This document shows positions 27,453-37,549 of a DNA stretch of 37,720 bases, in pieces. Source of the stretch: Nanobdellota archaeon. GTDB lineage: Archaea; Nanobdellota; Nanobdellia; Woesearchaeales; UBA583. The translations under genes and the position numbers were made by a program. The DNA is taken from the NCBI GenBank assembly GCA_022565615.1, contig JAIUMM010000015.1:1-37720 (forward strand), in the 5' to 3' direction. Every line of letters starts with the position of its first letter. Position 1 is the first letter of the stretch. The notes under the pieces were generated by a model that worked only from the letters and a program-made list of their open reading frames with translations, was not told the origin of the DNA and did not search any database.

Positions 27453-29156
27453 TTATTCTTCTTCAATAGATACCTTTTCTTTAATTTTAATGGCTAAATC
27501 GGATTTTTGAAAAATTTTTACTTTATTTGTTGAATCTTCTAAAAGTTCATCGGTTGACTCATTAATTATATTCAGAAAATTTATAACTAAATCTAAATCT
27601 TGAAATTTATTTATATATTCTTCATTTTCTAAAAAGTCATTGGAAGTTATAGTTAAACCTGATTTTTCAAAAAATACTTTAAATGCAAAAAATAAGTGAA
27701 ATTTCGCCCTTTGAGAAATCTCAACAATTTCTGAATTAACTTGAATTTCATTTCTTTTATGTTTCAACTTCAATTCCCTTAAAGAAGAAAGAAGATTTAA
27801 AAAAGATTTATGAGTAAAAATTATAAAATTGGCATTTAGATTAGAATTAAATATAGATGTATAAATTGTTTCATTACTAAATATTTGGGCTTTTTTATTT
27901 CTAGCTTCTGCAGGTTTTTCTCTAAAAAAAGAATAAAATCTTTGAGCAAAATCATAATTATCAATTATTTTATTTTTATCAGACTCTTGAATAAATTGAT
28001 TTCTTTTTCTTTGATAATAATAACCTAAATCTCTAATATCTTCACCCATTAATTTTTGTATTTCATCATTTGACCTAAGATCTCTTTTAGTTACAGGATT
28101 TTGACTATTTGTTGAATCAGTAATCATTTCTGCTAAATCATCTTCAGCTTGAAATACTTTTGCAACAACTTTAACTTGGTCTATATTTCCTATTTTTTCT
28201 AATGCTTTTTTTAAAGAAGTAGTAGTTTGAGCTCCATTTACAACTTGAAAATTTTTTAAATCTAAAGTCATATTTTCAGGATTTGGATTAGTCTTAGTAT
28301 ATTTTTTACATACAATAGTAATTCCATTATTAAGAAACCAAAATTTATCTCGTTTTTCATCATCAGTAGCACTTTGAATAATCTTTTTATTAATCAAATT
28401 TTCTCCAAGAGAATATCTAATATTTTTTTGAAATAATTTATTACCATATTTTTCAAATAAATCTACTAGATCTTTTCCATTAATTGTAGAAACAAAACCT
28501 TTTACATCTGGAGTTGAGAACTCAAAAAATTTACCATAAAAAGTAACTTTTTCATCAATTGTTAAAGTTCTACTTTCATCATAAAGTTTGTATATATCAA
28601 TTAAACCTAAATTAATTAAATTAATATTATCCCTAAAATGATTTGGTTCAACCCACCTATCCCAAACTTCCATACTTCTTTCTGAAATCTTTGTCCCTAA
28701 ATGAGAGACATAAAAATTTATTTTATTTAACGTGTAATTCTTTTCAATTAAATCATTATATTCTATTTTTTTATTTTTTATCTCACCATTAACAAAATCA
28801 TTTGAAGTTAAATTACCAAAAAAATAATCAAAAATATTTTTAAATTTATTAATTACTTCTTCTCCAATTTCAGAATTAAAATTACCTTTATCACAAGAAT
28901 TTTTATTATACTTACCTTGAATAATTTCAAGATCAAATTCCATCTCATCTTCATTAATATTAAAATAAATTACATCGGCTCCTAAATCATCATAACCATC
29001 AGTTAAAATTTCATCAATTTCTTCTAATTTTAAATTAAATAATAAAGAAGACACAAATCTTAAAAAAGATAAACTATCTTTATCATCATTAAAAAAACTA
29101 CATATTTGATTTACTTGAGTTTTAATTTGCCCATAATATAAACTTGAATATTCCAT
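27453..29156 (-). CDS. AIPR-family (abortive infection phage resistance) protein
   Basis: FWFLNNGITIVCKKY, FQVVNGAQTTTSLKKAL, ITDSTNSQNPVTKRDLRSNDEIQKL. Confidence 0.9.
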   Translation of the reverse strand: MEYSSLYYGQIKTQVNQICSFFNDDKDSLSFLRFVSSLLFNLKLEEIDEILTDGYDDLGADVIYFNINEDEMEFDLEIIQGKYNKNSCDKGNFNSEIGEEVINKFKNIFDYFFGNLTSNDFVNGEIKNKKIEYNDLIEKNYTLNKINFYVSHLGTKISERSMEVWDRWVEPNHFRDNINLINLGLIDIYKLYDESRTLTIDEKVTFYGKFFEFSTPDVKGFVSTINGKDLVDLFEKYGNKLFQKNIRYSLGENLINKKIIQSATDDEKRDKFWFLNNGITIVCKKYTKTNPNPENMTLDLKNFQVVNGAQTTTSLKKALEKIGNIDQVKVVAKVFQAEDDLAEMITDSTNSQNPVTKRDLRSNDEIQKLMGEDIRDLGYYYQRKRNQFIQESDKNKIIDNYDFAQRFYSFFREKPAEARNKKAQIFSNETIYTSIFNSNLNANFIIFTHKSFLNLLSSLRELKLKHKRNEIQVNSEIVEISQRAKFHLFFAFKVFFEKSGLTITSNDFLENEEYINKFQDLDLVINFLNIINESTDELLEDSTNKVKIFQKSDLAIKIKEKVSIEEE

Positions 29157-29314
29157 AATATAAACTTTGAAATTAATTGTTTATAAATACTACGATTTCT
29201 AATTTTACAAACTTCTCAACCTTATTTCAAAAAAAGGGAAAATATTTCAAAAAATCTCTCTTTTTTATCTAAAAAACAAAAATTGTGCATAAAAAAAAAT
29301 TAGATTTTATCCTC

Positions 29315-31399
29315 CTAATTTTTAATTAAATAAAATATAAATCCAAATGAGAGTAATATGAATATATAAGAGGAGTATTGAACTTGTTTAATTTCTTGAA
29401 TTTTTTGTTTTTGATATTGAGTTAACTCAGCATTATTATAAGAATTACTTTTAGCATAAAAATTATTATCATTACTCCCAAAAATTAAATTGTTAAATTG
29501 AGAACTAGGATTAGTTTGAGAATTGGAAAGTAAGATGTTTAATTCTGAATATGAAAGAGCAAGTTGTACATATTGAAGAGCACTTTGCAAATTACCCACT
29601 TCTTGTAGAGTTTTAGAGTATTCATAAGAGATATATGGAATTAATGGAAGTTCTCCTTGTGATTTAAACTGCATTCTTTGAAGAGCAATTCGCTGTAATT
29701 CCTCTATTAAAAGTTCACTTTGATTAGTATTACTTGAAACAATACTACCACTTAAAATTGAATTCATTTGTCCTTTTAATTGCATACCATTGAAAATACA
29801 CAAATATGGATTGTCTTGAAATAAATCTTCTAATGATTGAACTCTTGGAGTTAATGTATCAATTGAGAATTGAAGAAGAATTTGATTTAATACACTAGTA
29901 TCTGAAATATAGAGTCTACAAATTTCCTGAGCTCTTGAGAATCTAAGTTGAGCATCTCTTTGAGTTGAACTTCCAAATACACTCTCCCATTGTTCAACTG
30001 TTGTAAATCTCTCTTGTGCTAAACTTAGTTGTTGAATACTTAAAAATAATTCTCTATTATCTCTAATATTAATAGTACTATTATAACTACTATTAGATTG
30101 ATTATTTGATGAAATATTTTGAGAATTATTTAAAGAGAGATTTTCAAATTCTTCTAATAAATTTTGAGATTCATCTAAAAATTCTTGTGCTTCAAATATT
30201 CTATTTTGAACAAGTAAATATACAAAAATATCATTGAGATTATTCAATGTTCTAGGAAATGTTTGAGGGTTGTAATGTTCTTTTTTTTCGTCAATTTTCA
30301 GTTGAATCTCTGTAATTTCATTTTCAATTATTTCAATTATTAATTGTTCTAATGTTTCATTTTCAGTTGTATTCATATTTTTATGTGTACTATTAATTGA
30401 TGATTGAACAAAATTTAAATTTAAAAGAGTTTTAAATCCAATATTTGCACTATAACAAAAACTTCCTTGAGAATAAAATTCACTATTTTCATTTGCAACT
30501 TTTGAAAAATTATATTGATTTAAACTATTTGAAATAAAAGAGTCATTAATTAAATTATTAGTAGTTAATTCTTCAATATATATCTGAGAAAGTGCACATA
30601 ATTCTTGGGCAATATAATTCATAGTTTGTGAATATAATTCTGTACTAAATGGTTCTTGATTAATATTTATATTTTTTTGAGGAAATTCATTCTCTAAAAT
30701 TGAAATAATATCTAAATTTTGAATTACTTCAATATTTCTAAGTGCGTTAATCTCTTCGATTTGGGTTTGATTTAAAGAATTAAAAGGAACATATACTCTT
30801 TGAATATTTCTTCTATTTGCTTCTTGTACTTTTTCAAAAGTGCCTCCAACTCTTCCAACAATTCCATTTGAATTTAAATTTCCAGTAAGTGCAAAGGAAT
30901 CATCAAGAGTAATATTGTTAATTGTTGCATATGTTAAAACTCCAAGAGATGTTGAAGCAGAAGGGCCTCTTAATATTAAACTTGCTCCATTAAATGTATA
31001 ATAAAAATCATATTTTTGACAAGGGAGTTGTAGGAGTGTACAAATAGTATTTTGAGAATTAGTAATTGAAATTTGAGTATCTAATTCAGTATAAGAATTT
31101 AAATTTATAAATATATTACCATTTCCTCTTGTAACTCTAAGTGTAAGAGGAATAGTTGAAGCAGAGCTAATTTCTCCATTAATTTCATTTACTGCTAGAA
31201 GTGGAATTGAATTTTCAAACATAACTTCATTCTCTTCTAAAATTTTTTCTATTTGATATTGGGAGTTGATTTGAAAAAATATGAACAATGAAGATGTAAT
31301 TAATAGTCCAATTATTGCAATTATTTTTAAAAAAAATGAATTAGTTTTTTTTTTTGTTTCTTTTTTATAAATATTGGGTCTTTCTTTTATATTACTCAT
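29315..31399 (-). CDS. Membrane-anchored Lon-like (S16) serine protease without AAA+ domain
   Basis: N-terminal TM; GPSASTSLGVLTYATI (Ser) and GIVGRVGGTFEKVQEANRRNIQRVYVP (Lys) match the Lon Ser-Lys dyad regions; C-terminal TM. Confidence 0.85.
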   Translation of the reverse strand: MSNIKERPNIYKKETKKKTNSFFLKIIAIIGLLITSSLFIFFQINSQYQIEKILEENEVMFENSIPLLAVNEINGEISSASTIPLTLRVTRGNGNIFINLNSYTELDTQISITNSQNTICTLLQLPCQKYDFYYTFNGASLILRGPSASTSLGVLTYATINNITLDDSFALTGNLNSNGIVGRVGGTFEKVQEANRRNIQRVYVPFNSLNQTQIEEINALRNIEVIQNLDIISILENEFPQKNININQEPFSTELYSQTMNYIAQELCALSQIYIEELTTNNLINDSFISNSLNQYNFSKVANENSEFYSQGSFCYSANIGFKTLLNLNFVQSSINSTHKNMNTTENETLEQLIIEIIENEITEIQLKIDEKKEHYNPQTFPRTLNNLNDIFVYLLVQNRIFEAQEFLDESQNLLEEFENLSLNNSQNISSNNQSNSSYNSTINIRDNRELFLSIQQLSLAQERFTTVEQWESVFGSSTQRDAQLRFSRAQEICRLYISDTSVLNQILLQFSIDTLTPRVQSLEDLFQDNPYLCIFNGMQLKGQMNSILSGSIVSSNTNQSELLIEELQRIALQRMQFKSQGELPLIPYISYEYSKTLQEVGNLQSALQYVQLALSYSELNILLSNSQTNPSSQFNNLIFGSNDNNFYAKSNSYNNAELTQYQKQKIQEIKQVQYSSYIFILLSFGFIFYLIKN

Positions 31400-31489
31400 A
31401 TTTTATTAATGTTCTCTATTTTTTTAAAAGTTATGTATTCTATGGAGTACAAACTATTTTAAATCACATTTAATATTTTTAATATATAT

Positions 31490-32773
31490 ATGTTTGAGCA
31501 TTCAAAAAGAAATTTTACTCTATTAATTTTTGGACAATTTATTTCCCTTATTGGAGATAGAATTTTAATTGCAATGTATCTCTCAATTGTTGCAATTCTT
31601 GTAAGTTCTACAAATTCTTGGACTTCAAATTTATTAATAATTATACAATTTTTGCCATTATTACTTTTAGGATTTTATTTTGGTTCACTTGCAGATGTAT
31701 ATAATAGAAAATTGTTATTAATCATTTCAGAGAGTATTAGAACTGTATCAATTCTAATTTTACTATTTTTTCAAGATAATTTATATCTTATTTATTTCTC
31801 AGTTATATTACTTGGATTAGGGTATGCAATATTTGAACCTGCAAGAAAATCAATAATTCCATTTTTAGTTCCTCCTAAAAAATTAATTTCATTAAATAAA
31901 TTATATGCAAGTTTAGAGCTTTTAGCTCTTTTAACTGGACTTTTTATAGCATCAATAATTCTTCAATTTATTTCAATAAATCTAGCTTTATTAGTAGTAA
32001 TTATAACGTATGTAATCTCAATTATATCTTTATTTTTTATACAATACAATCATAAATTAATAAAAGAAGAATTATCAAAAGAAGAGGAGGAAAAGCTTAC
32101 TCATACAAAAATAATTTCAAATGACACTAGTAACACTCAAATTATTACTTCACATATTGTAAGGATAAAAAAAGGACTCATTTATGTTAAAGAGAATTCT
32201 CGTTTAAGAAGTATTTTTATTGTTGTATTAATTCATTTTATTGCATGTTGTATGTTTTTTGCCACATTAAATGATTTTGTGATAAAAACAACTCCTAATT
32301 CAATAGATGTTGGTTCAATTGTAAGTTTATATTTATTTATTGTAGCACTTGGAGCGTTGAGTGCTTATCCTCTTTTGACAATATTAAAAAATATAAGAGA
32401 TGGTATATTAACAGTCTTTTCATTAGCATTTGGAACAATTTTATTACTATTATTTGCTATAAATATTGAATTTTTGATTTATGAGATTTATCCATTTGTA
32501 TCATGGTTAATTTTATATTTTATTGGAATTATTGTTGGAGTTCAGTATCTACGTTTTATGTATTTACTTCAAATTCATTCTAAAAAAGAATTTTTAGGAA
32601 GAGTAATGTCAGTATTTGAATTTATAACTAGTGTATCAATTATGATTGGAATTGGAATTGGAATGCTATTAAGCGAGTTATTAGGATTTGATATTGTATT
32701 TTTTTTAATTGTTTTAGTATATGGATTTGGATTTCTATATTTTTTTGTGAGAAGAACACTTCTAACTTGGTAA
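31490..32773 (+). CDS. MFS transporter
   Basis: About 12 hydrophobic segments; GFYFGSLADVYNRKLLLIISE between TM2 and TM3. Confidence 0.9.
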   Translation: MFEHSKRNFTLLIFGQFISLIGDRILIAMYLSIVAILVSSTNSWTSNLLIIIQFLPLLLLGFYFGSLADVYNRKLLLIISESIRTVSILILLFFQDNLYLIYFSVILLGLGYAIFEPARKSIIPFLVPPKKLISLNKLYASLELLALLTGLFIASIILQFISINLALLVVIITYVISIISLFFIQYNHKLIKEELSKEEEEKLTHTKIISNDTSNTQIITSHIVRIKKGLIYVKENSRLRSIFIVVLIHFIACCMFFATLNDFVIKTTPNSIDVGSIVSLYLFIVALGALSAYPLLTILKNIRDGILTVFSLAFGTILLLLFAINIEFLIYEIYPFVSWLILYFIGIIVGVQYLRFMYLLQIHSKKEFLGRVMSVFEFITSVSIMIGIGIGMLLSELLGFDIVFFLIVLVYGFGFLYFFVRRTLLTW

Positions 32774-33493
32774 ATTTTTTTGAGCAAGTACTTCATCAAG
32801 CGTTGTAATATCTTCAAGTCTTTTATCTTTATTTCTAAGTGCTACTACTTTTGGAAATCTAAGAGCATATTTACTCTGAGTAGTTTGTGATTCTTGTAAA
32901 TCTTGATAGGATACTTGAATAATAATCTCAGGTTTAAAATAAGTAATCCCTGTTTTAGAATCTACTTTTTCAATAAGAGGAGTGAGTAATGTTGTAAATT
33001 TCTGAATTGAGAGTTCATCTCCTTCACTCTCAGTTACTCCTGAACCAACTTTTCCAATTGTTTTTAATTCTCCTTGGTTATTTTGAATTGCTACATAAAA
33101 ACTAGAAAAGTAACCACCTCTTTTACCAACACCTCTTTGAGCTGCTACAATTACAACATCTATATCTTCAGATGTAGGTTTCATTTTATACATGTATCCA
33201 ACTTTTTTACCTGCTTTATAAGGTTTATTAAGAACTTTAATCATAATACCTTCTTGTTTATCCTTAACACTTTCTTCATAAAATTTTTCAAGTTCTTCTA
33301 TTGATTTAACTATTTTATATTTTGCAGGTGAGATTTGAAATGTATTATGCATAGCTTCAAGTCCAATTTCATCATATACTGTAACTTTATATGAATAAGG
33401 ACTTTCAATTACTTCAATATGAGTATTTTTAAAAATTACTTTTGAAGATGTTTCATCTTCTTTTTTTGTTTGAGTAAATTTAAGTAAATCCAT
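32762..33493 (-). CDS. C-terminal portion of ATP-dependent DNA ligase (standalone fragment)
   Basis: EGIMIKVLNKPYKAGKKVGYMYKMKP (motifs IV/V), DVVIVAAQRGVGKRGG, GKVGSGVTE, YALRFPKVVALRNKDK; no KxDG motif I. Confidence 0.85.
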   Translation of the reverse strand: MDLLKFTQTKKEDETSSKVIFKNTHIEVIESPYSYKVTVYDEIGLEAMHNTFQISPAKYKIVKSIEELEKFYEESVKDKQEGIMIKVLNKPYKAGKKVGYMYKMKPTSEDIDVVIVAAQRGVGKRGGYFSSFYVAIQNNQGELKTIGKVGSGVTESEGDELSIQKFTTLLTPLIEKVDSKTGITYFKPEIIIQVSYQDLQESQTTQSKYALRFPKVVALRNKDKRLEDITTLDEVLAQKNLPS

Positions 33494-33535
33494 TTTAGTA
33501 TTTATGTTTATATTTAGTATTATTGTTATTTTTTA

Positions 33536-34555
33536 TTATTTTATAATCACACTCATTAAATCATAGGTTATATGAGTATTTTCAAAATACTCCTTTGCCT
33601 CTTCTAAAATAACAGTTGGGTCTTTATATCTTTGAGAGAAGTGAGTAATATATAATTCCTTCACATTACAATCTCTTGCAATTTGAGCTGTTTCTTTACC
33701 AGACATATGGTCATATTCTTCTGCTTTATGTGCATGTTCTTTATATAAAAATGTAGCTTCCATAACTAAATAATCACTATCTTGAGCAATAAGTTGAACT
33801 TCTTTGCAAGGTCTGGTGTCAAATATGAATGTTATTTTAAGTCCCTCTTTTTTATATGTAATCATATCAGCTGAAATTATTTCTCCATTATGTTCAATGT
33901 CAAGTCCCATTTTTGCTCGTGCAAGTAGAGGAGAGGTTGTAAGTCCATATTGTTTAGATTTTTTAGGGTCAATATTTAATACATCTTTTTCTTTAAGAGA
34001 ATATGCAAGACATGGAACTGAATGATTTAAATTAATACAAGAGATTGAATATTGAGATGTTTTAACTATTTCTTGTAACTCTTCTTGTTTGGGTGTATGT
34101 TCAAATACTTGTAAATCTAATTTTGAATCAAAAATCATTGATTGTTTCATGTGAGTAATATAGTTTAGAGTTCCTTTAGGTCCATGAATCTCTACAACTC
34201 CTACGTTTTGAGTATTTCCAAGACTCATTAATAAACCAGGTAGTCCAAGTACATGATCACCATGCCAGTGTGAGATAAAAACTCTCTTTATATGGCTAAG
34301 AGGCAATTTTTTTTTCTTAATTTGTAATTGAGTATGTTCTCCACAATCAAAGAGCATTAACTCTCCATTGAGTTCTAAACAAATAGAGAGATGATTCCTC
34401 TCAGGAGTTGGCATCATACATCCAGTTCCTAAAAAGTGGAGTTTTTTAGTCATATTAATTAAACTAACTGGTATTTTATATACTTTACTTTTATTTACTT
34501 TTATATATTTCACCAAAATATTTTTTAAAATTAGAGACAGTGGATATTGAATCAT
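33536..34555 (-). CDS. rnz: Ribonuclease Z (likely start at internal MTKKLHFLGTG)
   Basis: KLHFLGTGCMMPTPERNHLSICLE, FISHWHGDHVLGLPGLL, LVMEATFL, HMSGKETAQIARD. Confidence 0.93.
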   Translation of the reverse strand: MIQYPLSLILKNILVKYIKVNKSKVYKIPVSLINMTKKLHFLGTGCMMPTPERNHLSICLELNGELMLFDCGEHTQLQIKKKKLPLSHIKRVFISHWHGDHVLGLPGLLMSLGNTQNVGVVEIHGPKGTLNYITHMKQSMIFDSKLDLQVFEHTPKQEELQEIVKTSQYSISCINLNHSVPCLAYSLKEKDVLNIDPKKSKQYGLTTSPLLARAKMGLDIEHNGEIISADMITYKKEGLKITFIFDTRPCKEVQLIAQDSDYLVMEATFLYKEHAHKAEEYDHMSGKETAQIARDCNVKELYITHFSQRYKDPTVILEEAKEYFENTHITYDLMSVIIK

Positions 34556-34624
34556 TTTATTGTATTATTGGTATAATGTGTACAAATATTTAAATAGATT
34601 TTATTTTTATTGAATATATAGATA

Positions 34625-35329
34625 ATGGTACAAACTACACACTTTTCACTTGATGATTTAAAAGAAGGAATTCAAGTGTGGGAGAATAATACTGAAAAAC
34701 TCACAGCACAAGTTGATTTTAAAGCATTTTATAAAGAACTGTTTACAACTCTTATTCAAGAAGATTTTATTGATGGAAGTGAACGTTCAGACTCAGATAG
34801 AGATGGATTTGCTTTAAAAAATGAGAATGTAGAAAAATATGGAATATTAATTGGTGCAGGAGAAGATAGTGTAATTGAAGGATTTGAGGGAACCAGGCAT
34901 AATGGATTTTTTGAGAAACGACAACGTTTTGTGAAATATTCTACTGGTGATAATTATGATTTTGAAACGACTTGGCATTTTAGAAAAAAAACTCCAGTAT
35001 TAAACTGGTGGTTTGATTTTAAAATGGATATTGCATGTCGAGATTATAGAAATGTTGAAGTAGTTGTAAATGGTCAAAAGAAAATTATGCAACAGGGACT
35101 ATGGGAATTTAGAAATAAGGGATTTTTGTTACCTTCAAAAAAAAGATATGGACAAATTGTAAAAATTACTCAAAGTTTAGAGCCTTTTATATCACAACAA
35201 AGACTTGAAAATATTATGCTCAATTTAATCTGGTTTAAAAAAATAATGTATGATAAGGAGTGGTGTGAAACAAAAGGATGTGATTATATTTATGATGTAC
35301 TAAACAAACATTTTAGAAGAGTAAATTGA
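34625..35329 (+). CDS. Hypothetical protein, 234 aa
   Basis: Long ORF with coding-like composition; no domain recognised. Confidence 0.75.
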   Translation: MVQTTHFSLDDLKEGIQVWENNTEKLTAQVDFKAFYKELFTTLIQEDFIDGSERSDSDRDGFALKNENVEKYGILIGAGEDSVIEGFEGTRHNGFFEKRQRFVKYSTGDNYDFETTWHFRKKTPVLNWWFDFKMDIACRDYRNVEVVVNGQKKIMQQGLWEFRNKGFLLPSKKRYGQIVKITQSLEPFISQQRLENIMLNLIWFKKIMYDKEWCETKGCDYIYDVLNKHFRRVN

Positions 35330-35334
35330 AAAAT

Positions 35335-35477
35335 AAAATTTCACTTTATTCAATCTCATTGCAATATTCAAGTTGCTTAGCAACTTAGAGAAACTATTTT
35401 AATTCTTTTCTATACTCATCAATTAAATCTCTATACTTAATTGCTCTTTCAAAATCTAACTCCTCTGATGCTTTTCA
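35335..35477 (-). repeat. Duplicated 3' end and terminator of uvrB (offset ~178 bp)
   Basis: Minus strand reads KASEELDFERAIKYRDLIDEYRKELK* then aagttgctaagcaacttgaatattgcaatgagattgaa, as in the intact uvrB end. Confidence 0.95.
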
Positions 35478-35569
35478 CAATACAGGAGTTTCACTCTTGT
35501 TGACCTATGATATAAGATTTCAATTTGTTCAATCTCATTGTAATATTCAAGTTGCTTAGCAACTTAAAA

Positions 35570-37549
35570 TTATTTTAATTCTTTTCTATACTCATCAATT
35601 AAATCTCTATACTTAATTGCTCTTTCAAAATCTAATTCTTCACTTGCTTTTTGCATGAGTCCTTCACATTCAATTATTTTTTGCTCAATATCATAATTAG
35701 TCATTGCTTTAACTTGACTTTTTACACTTGGAGTTTTTCCTCTCTTATCTTCCTCTTTTTCATCTACAACTTTAATAATTTGAGTAGGTGTTATACCATG
35801 TTCAATATTATATTTTTCTTGTTGTTTTCTTCTAAATTTAGTCTTCTCAATTGCTGCTGTAAGAGATTTATTCATTCTATCAGCAAAGAGAGTTACTTTT
35901 CCTTCAACATTTCTAGCTGCTCTTCCAATTGTTTGAATTAGAGATTTTTCATTTCTTAAAAATCCTTCTTTATCAGCATCTAAAATACATACTAAACTCA
36001 CTTCGGGAATATCTAAACCTTCTCTGAGTAAATTAATTCCAACTAATACATCAAATTCTCCAGCTCTTAGTTGTCTAATTATTTCAATTCTCTCTAAACT
36101 ATCAATATCACTATGTAAATACCTCACTTTAATTTTCTCTTTTGCTATATATTCTGCTAAATCTTGAGCCATACGTTTAGTTAAAGTAGTTACTAATACT
36201 CTTCCTCCCATGTGTCTTGAATCTTTAAATTTTTCAACTTCGGTTTTTATTTGAGAAATACATTCTTTGACTTGCCCTTCACAAGGTTTTACTGTAATTA
36301 TAGGATCTAAAAGTCCAGTTGGTCTAATGATTTGCTCAATTAATTGAGTTGATTTTGTAAGTTCATATTCACTTGGTGTTGCACTCACAAATAAGCAATT
36401 TTTAAAATATTTCTCAAACTCATTAAATTTTAAAGGTCTATTATCAAAAGCACAAGGGAGTCTAAATCCGTATTCAACTAAATTTTTTTTACGAGCATAA
36501 TCTCCATTATACATTCCATGTGATTGTGGAATAGTTTGATGACTCTCATCAATAATGAGTAAAAAATCATCTCCAAAATAATCAAGTAATACATGAGGAG
36601 GAGTTCCAATTGCTCGTTGTTCAAAGTGTCTTGAGTAATTTTCAATTCCAGAGCAGTATCCTACTTCTTCAATCATTTCTAAATCGTATTTAGTTCTTCT
36701 CTTTAATCGTTCAGCTTCAAGTAAAGAGAGTTGAGGGAGCCACTCATCTAATTCATCTCTAATTTTATTGAGTGCTGATTTAATTTTCTCTTCAGTTACT
36801 GCAAATTGTTTAGCAGGATAGAGGGTAATTTCATCAAGTTCTTGAATCACTTCTAAACTCACACTATCTAAAATTGCAATTCTCTCAATTTCATCTCCAA
36901 ACATTTCAATTCTCACAATAGTATTATCATATGCAGGATATACTTCAATTGTCTCTCCTCTGACTCGAAATTGACCACTTTCAATAGTTCCACCACTTAC
37001 TCTTTCATAGAGCATTTCTACAATTTTTAGAAGTAATTGTCCTCTATGAATTTCTTCTCCTACTTTAATTTTTTGTGATAATTCTTTAAAATCTTCAGGA
37101 TTCCCAGCTCCATAAATACATGAAATACTCGCTACAACAATCACATCATCTCGTGATAAAAGTGAAGCCATAGTTTTAAGTCTCATCTTTTCAATTTGTT
37201 CATTTACAGTTGCTTCTTTTTCAATGTATGTATCACTAGTTGGAATGTAACTCTCAGGTTGATAATAATCATAATATGAGATAAAATATTCAACTCTATT
37301 TTCTGGAAACCATTTTACAAATTCTTGGTATAGTTGAGCTGCAAGTGTTTTATTATGTGCTAAAATTAGAGTTTTTTTTTGCAATTTTTCAATTACATTT
37401 GCCATAATAAAACTCTTACCTGAACCAGTAATTCCTAAAAGTGTTTGTTTACAATTATTTGGATTTTTTTCAAATTCTTGAGTAATTTTAGAAATTGAGT
37501 TGAGTTGAGGAGGCGTTGGTTTATAGGAGGATTGTAATTTAAATTTCAT
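35570..37549 (-). CDS. uvrB: Excinuclease ABC subunit B
   Basis: LLGITGSGKSFIMANVIE, YFISYYDYYQPESYIPTSDTYIEKEATVNEQI, LLIIDESHQTIPQ, GINLLREGLDIPEVSLV, QTIGRAARN; C-terminal UVR motif. Confidence 0.98.
   Translation of the reverse strand: MKFKLQSSYKPTPPQLNSISKITQEFEKNPNNCKQTLLGITGSGKSFIMANVIEKLQKKTLILAHNKTLAAQLYQEFVKWFPENRVEYFISYYDYYQPESYIPTSDTYIEKEATVNEQIEKMRLKTMASLLSRDDVIVVASISCIYGAGNPEDFKELSQKIKVGEEIHRGQLLLKIVEMLYERVSGGTIESGQFRVRGETIEVYPAYDNTIVRIEMFGDEIERIAILDSVSLEVIQELDEITLYPAKQFAVTEEKIKSALNKIRDELDEWLPQLSLLEAERLKRRTKYDLEMIEEVGYCSGIENYSRHFEQRAIGTPPHVLLDYFGDDFLLIIDESHQTIPQSHGMYNGDYARKKNLVEYGFRLPCAFDNRPLKFNEFEKYFKNCLFVSATPSEYELTKSTQLIEQIIRPTGLLDPIITVKPCEGQVKECISQIKTEVEKFKDSRHMGGRVLVTTLTKRMAQDLAEYIAKEKIKVRYLHSDIDSLERIEIIRQLRAGEFDVLVGINLLREGLDIPEVSLVCILDADKEGFLRNEKSLIQTIGRAARNVEGKVTLFADRMNKSLTAAIEKTKFRRKQQEKYNIEHGITPTQIIKVVDEKEEDKRGKTPSVKSQVKAMTNYDIEQKIIECEGLMQKASEELDFERAIKYRDLIDEYRKELK

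Noticed and set aside
33074-33304. 76-aa Phe/Asn-rich plus-strand ORF; similar ones at 33804-34025 and 35651-35941
   Set aside because: Antisense to the ligase fragment, RNase Z and uvrB; AT-rich shadow ORFs.
35335-35650. CRISPR-like array near uvrB
   Set aside because: Only two repeat units, which are gene-end duplicates rather than short repeats with regular spacers.
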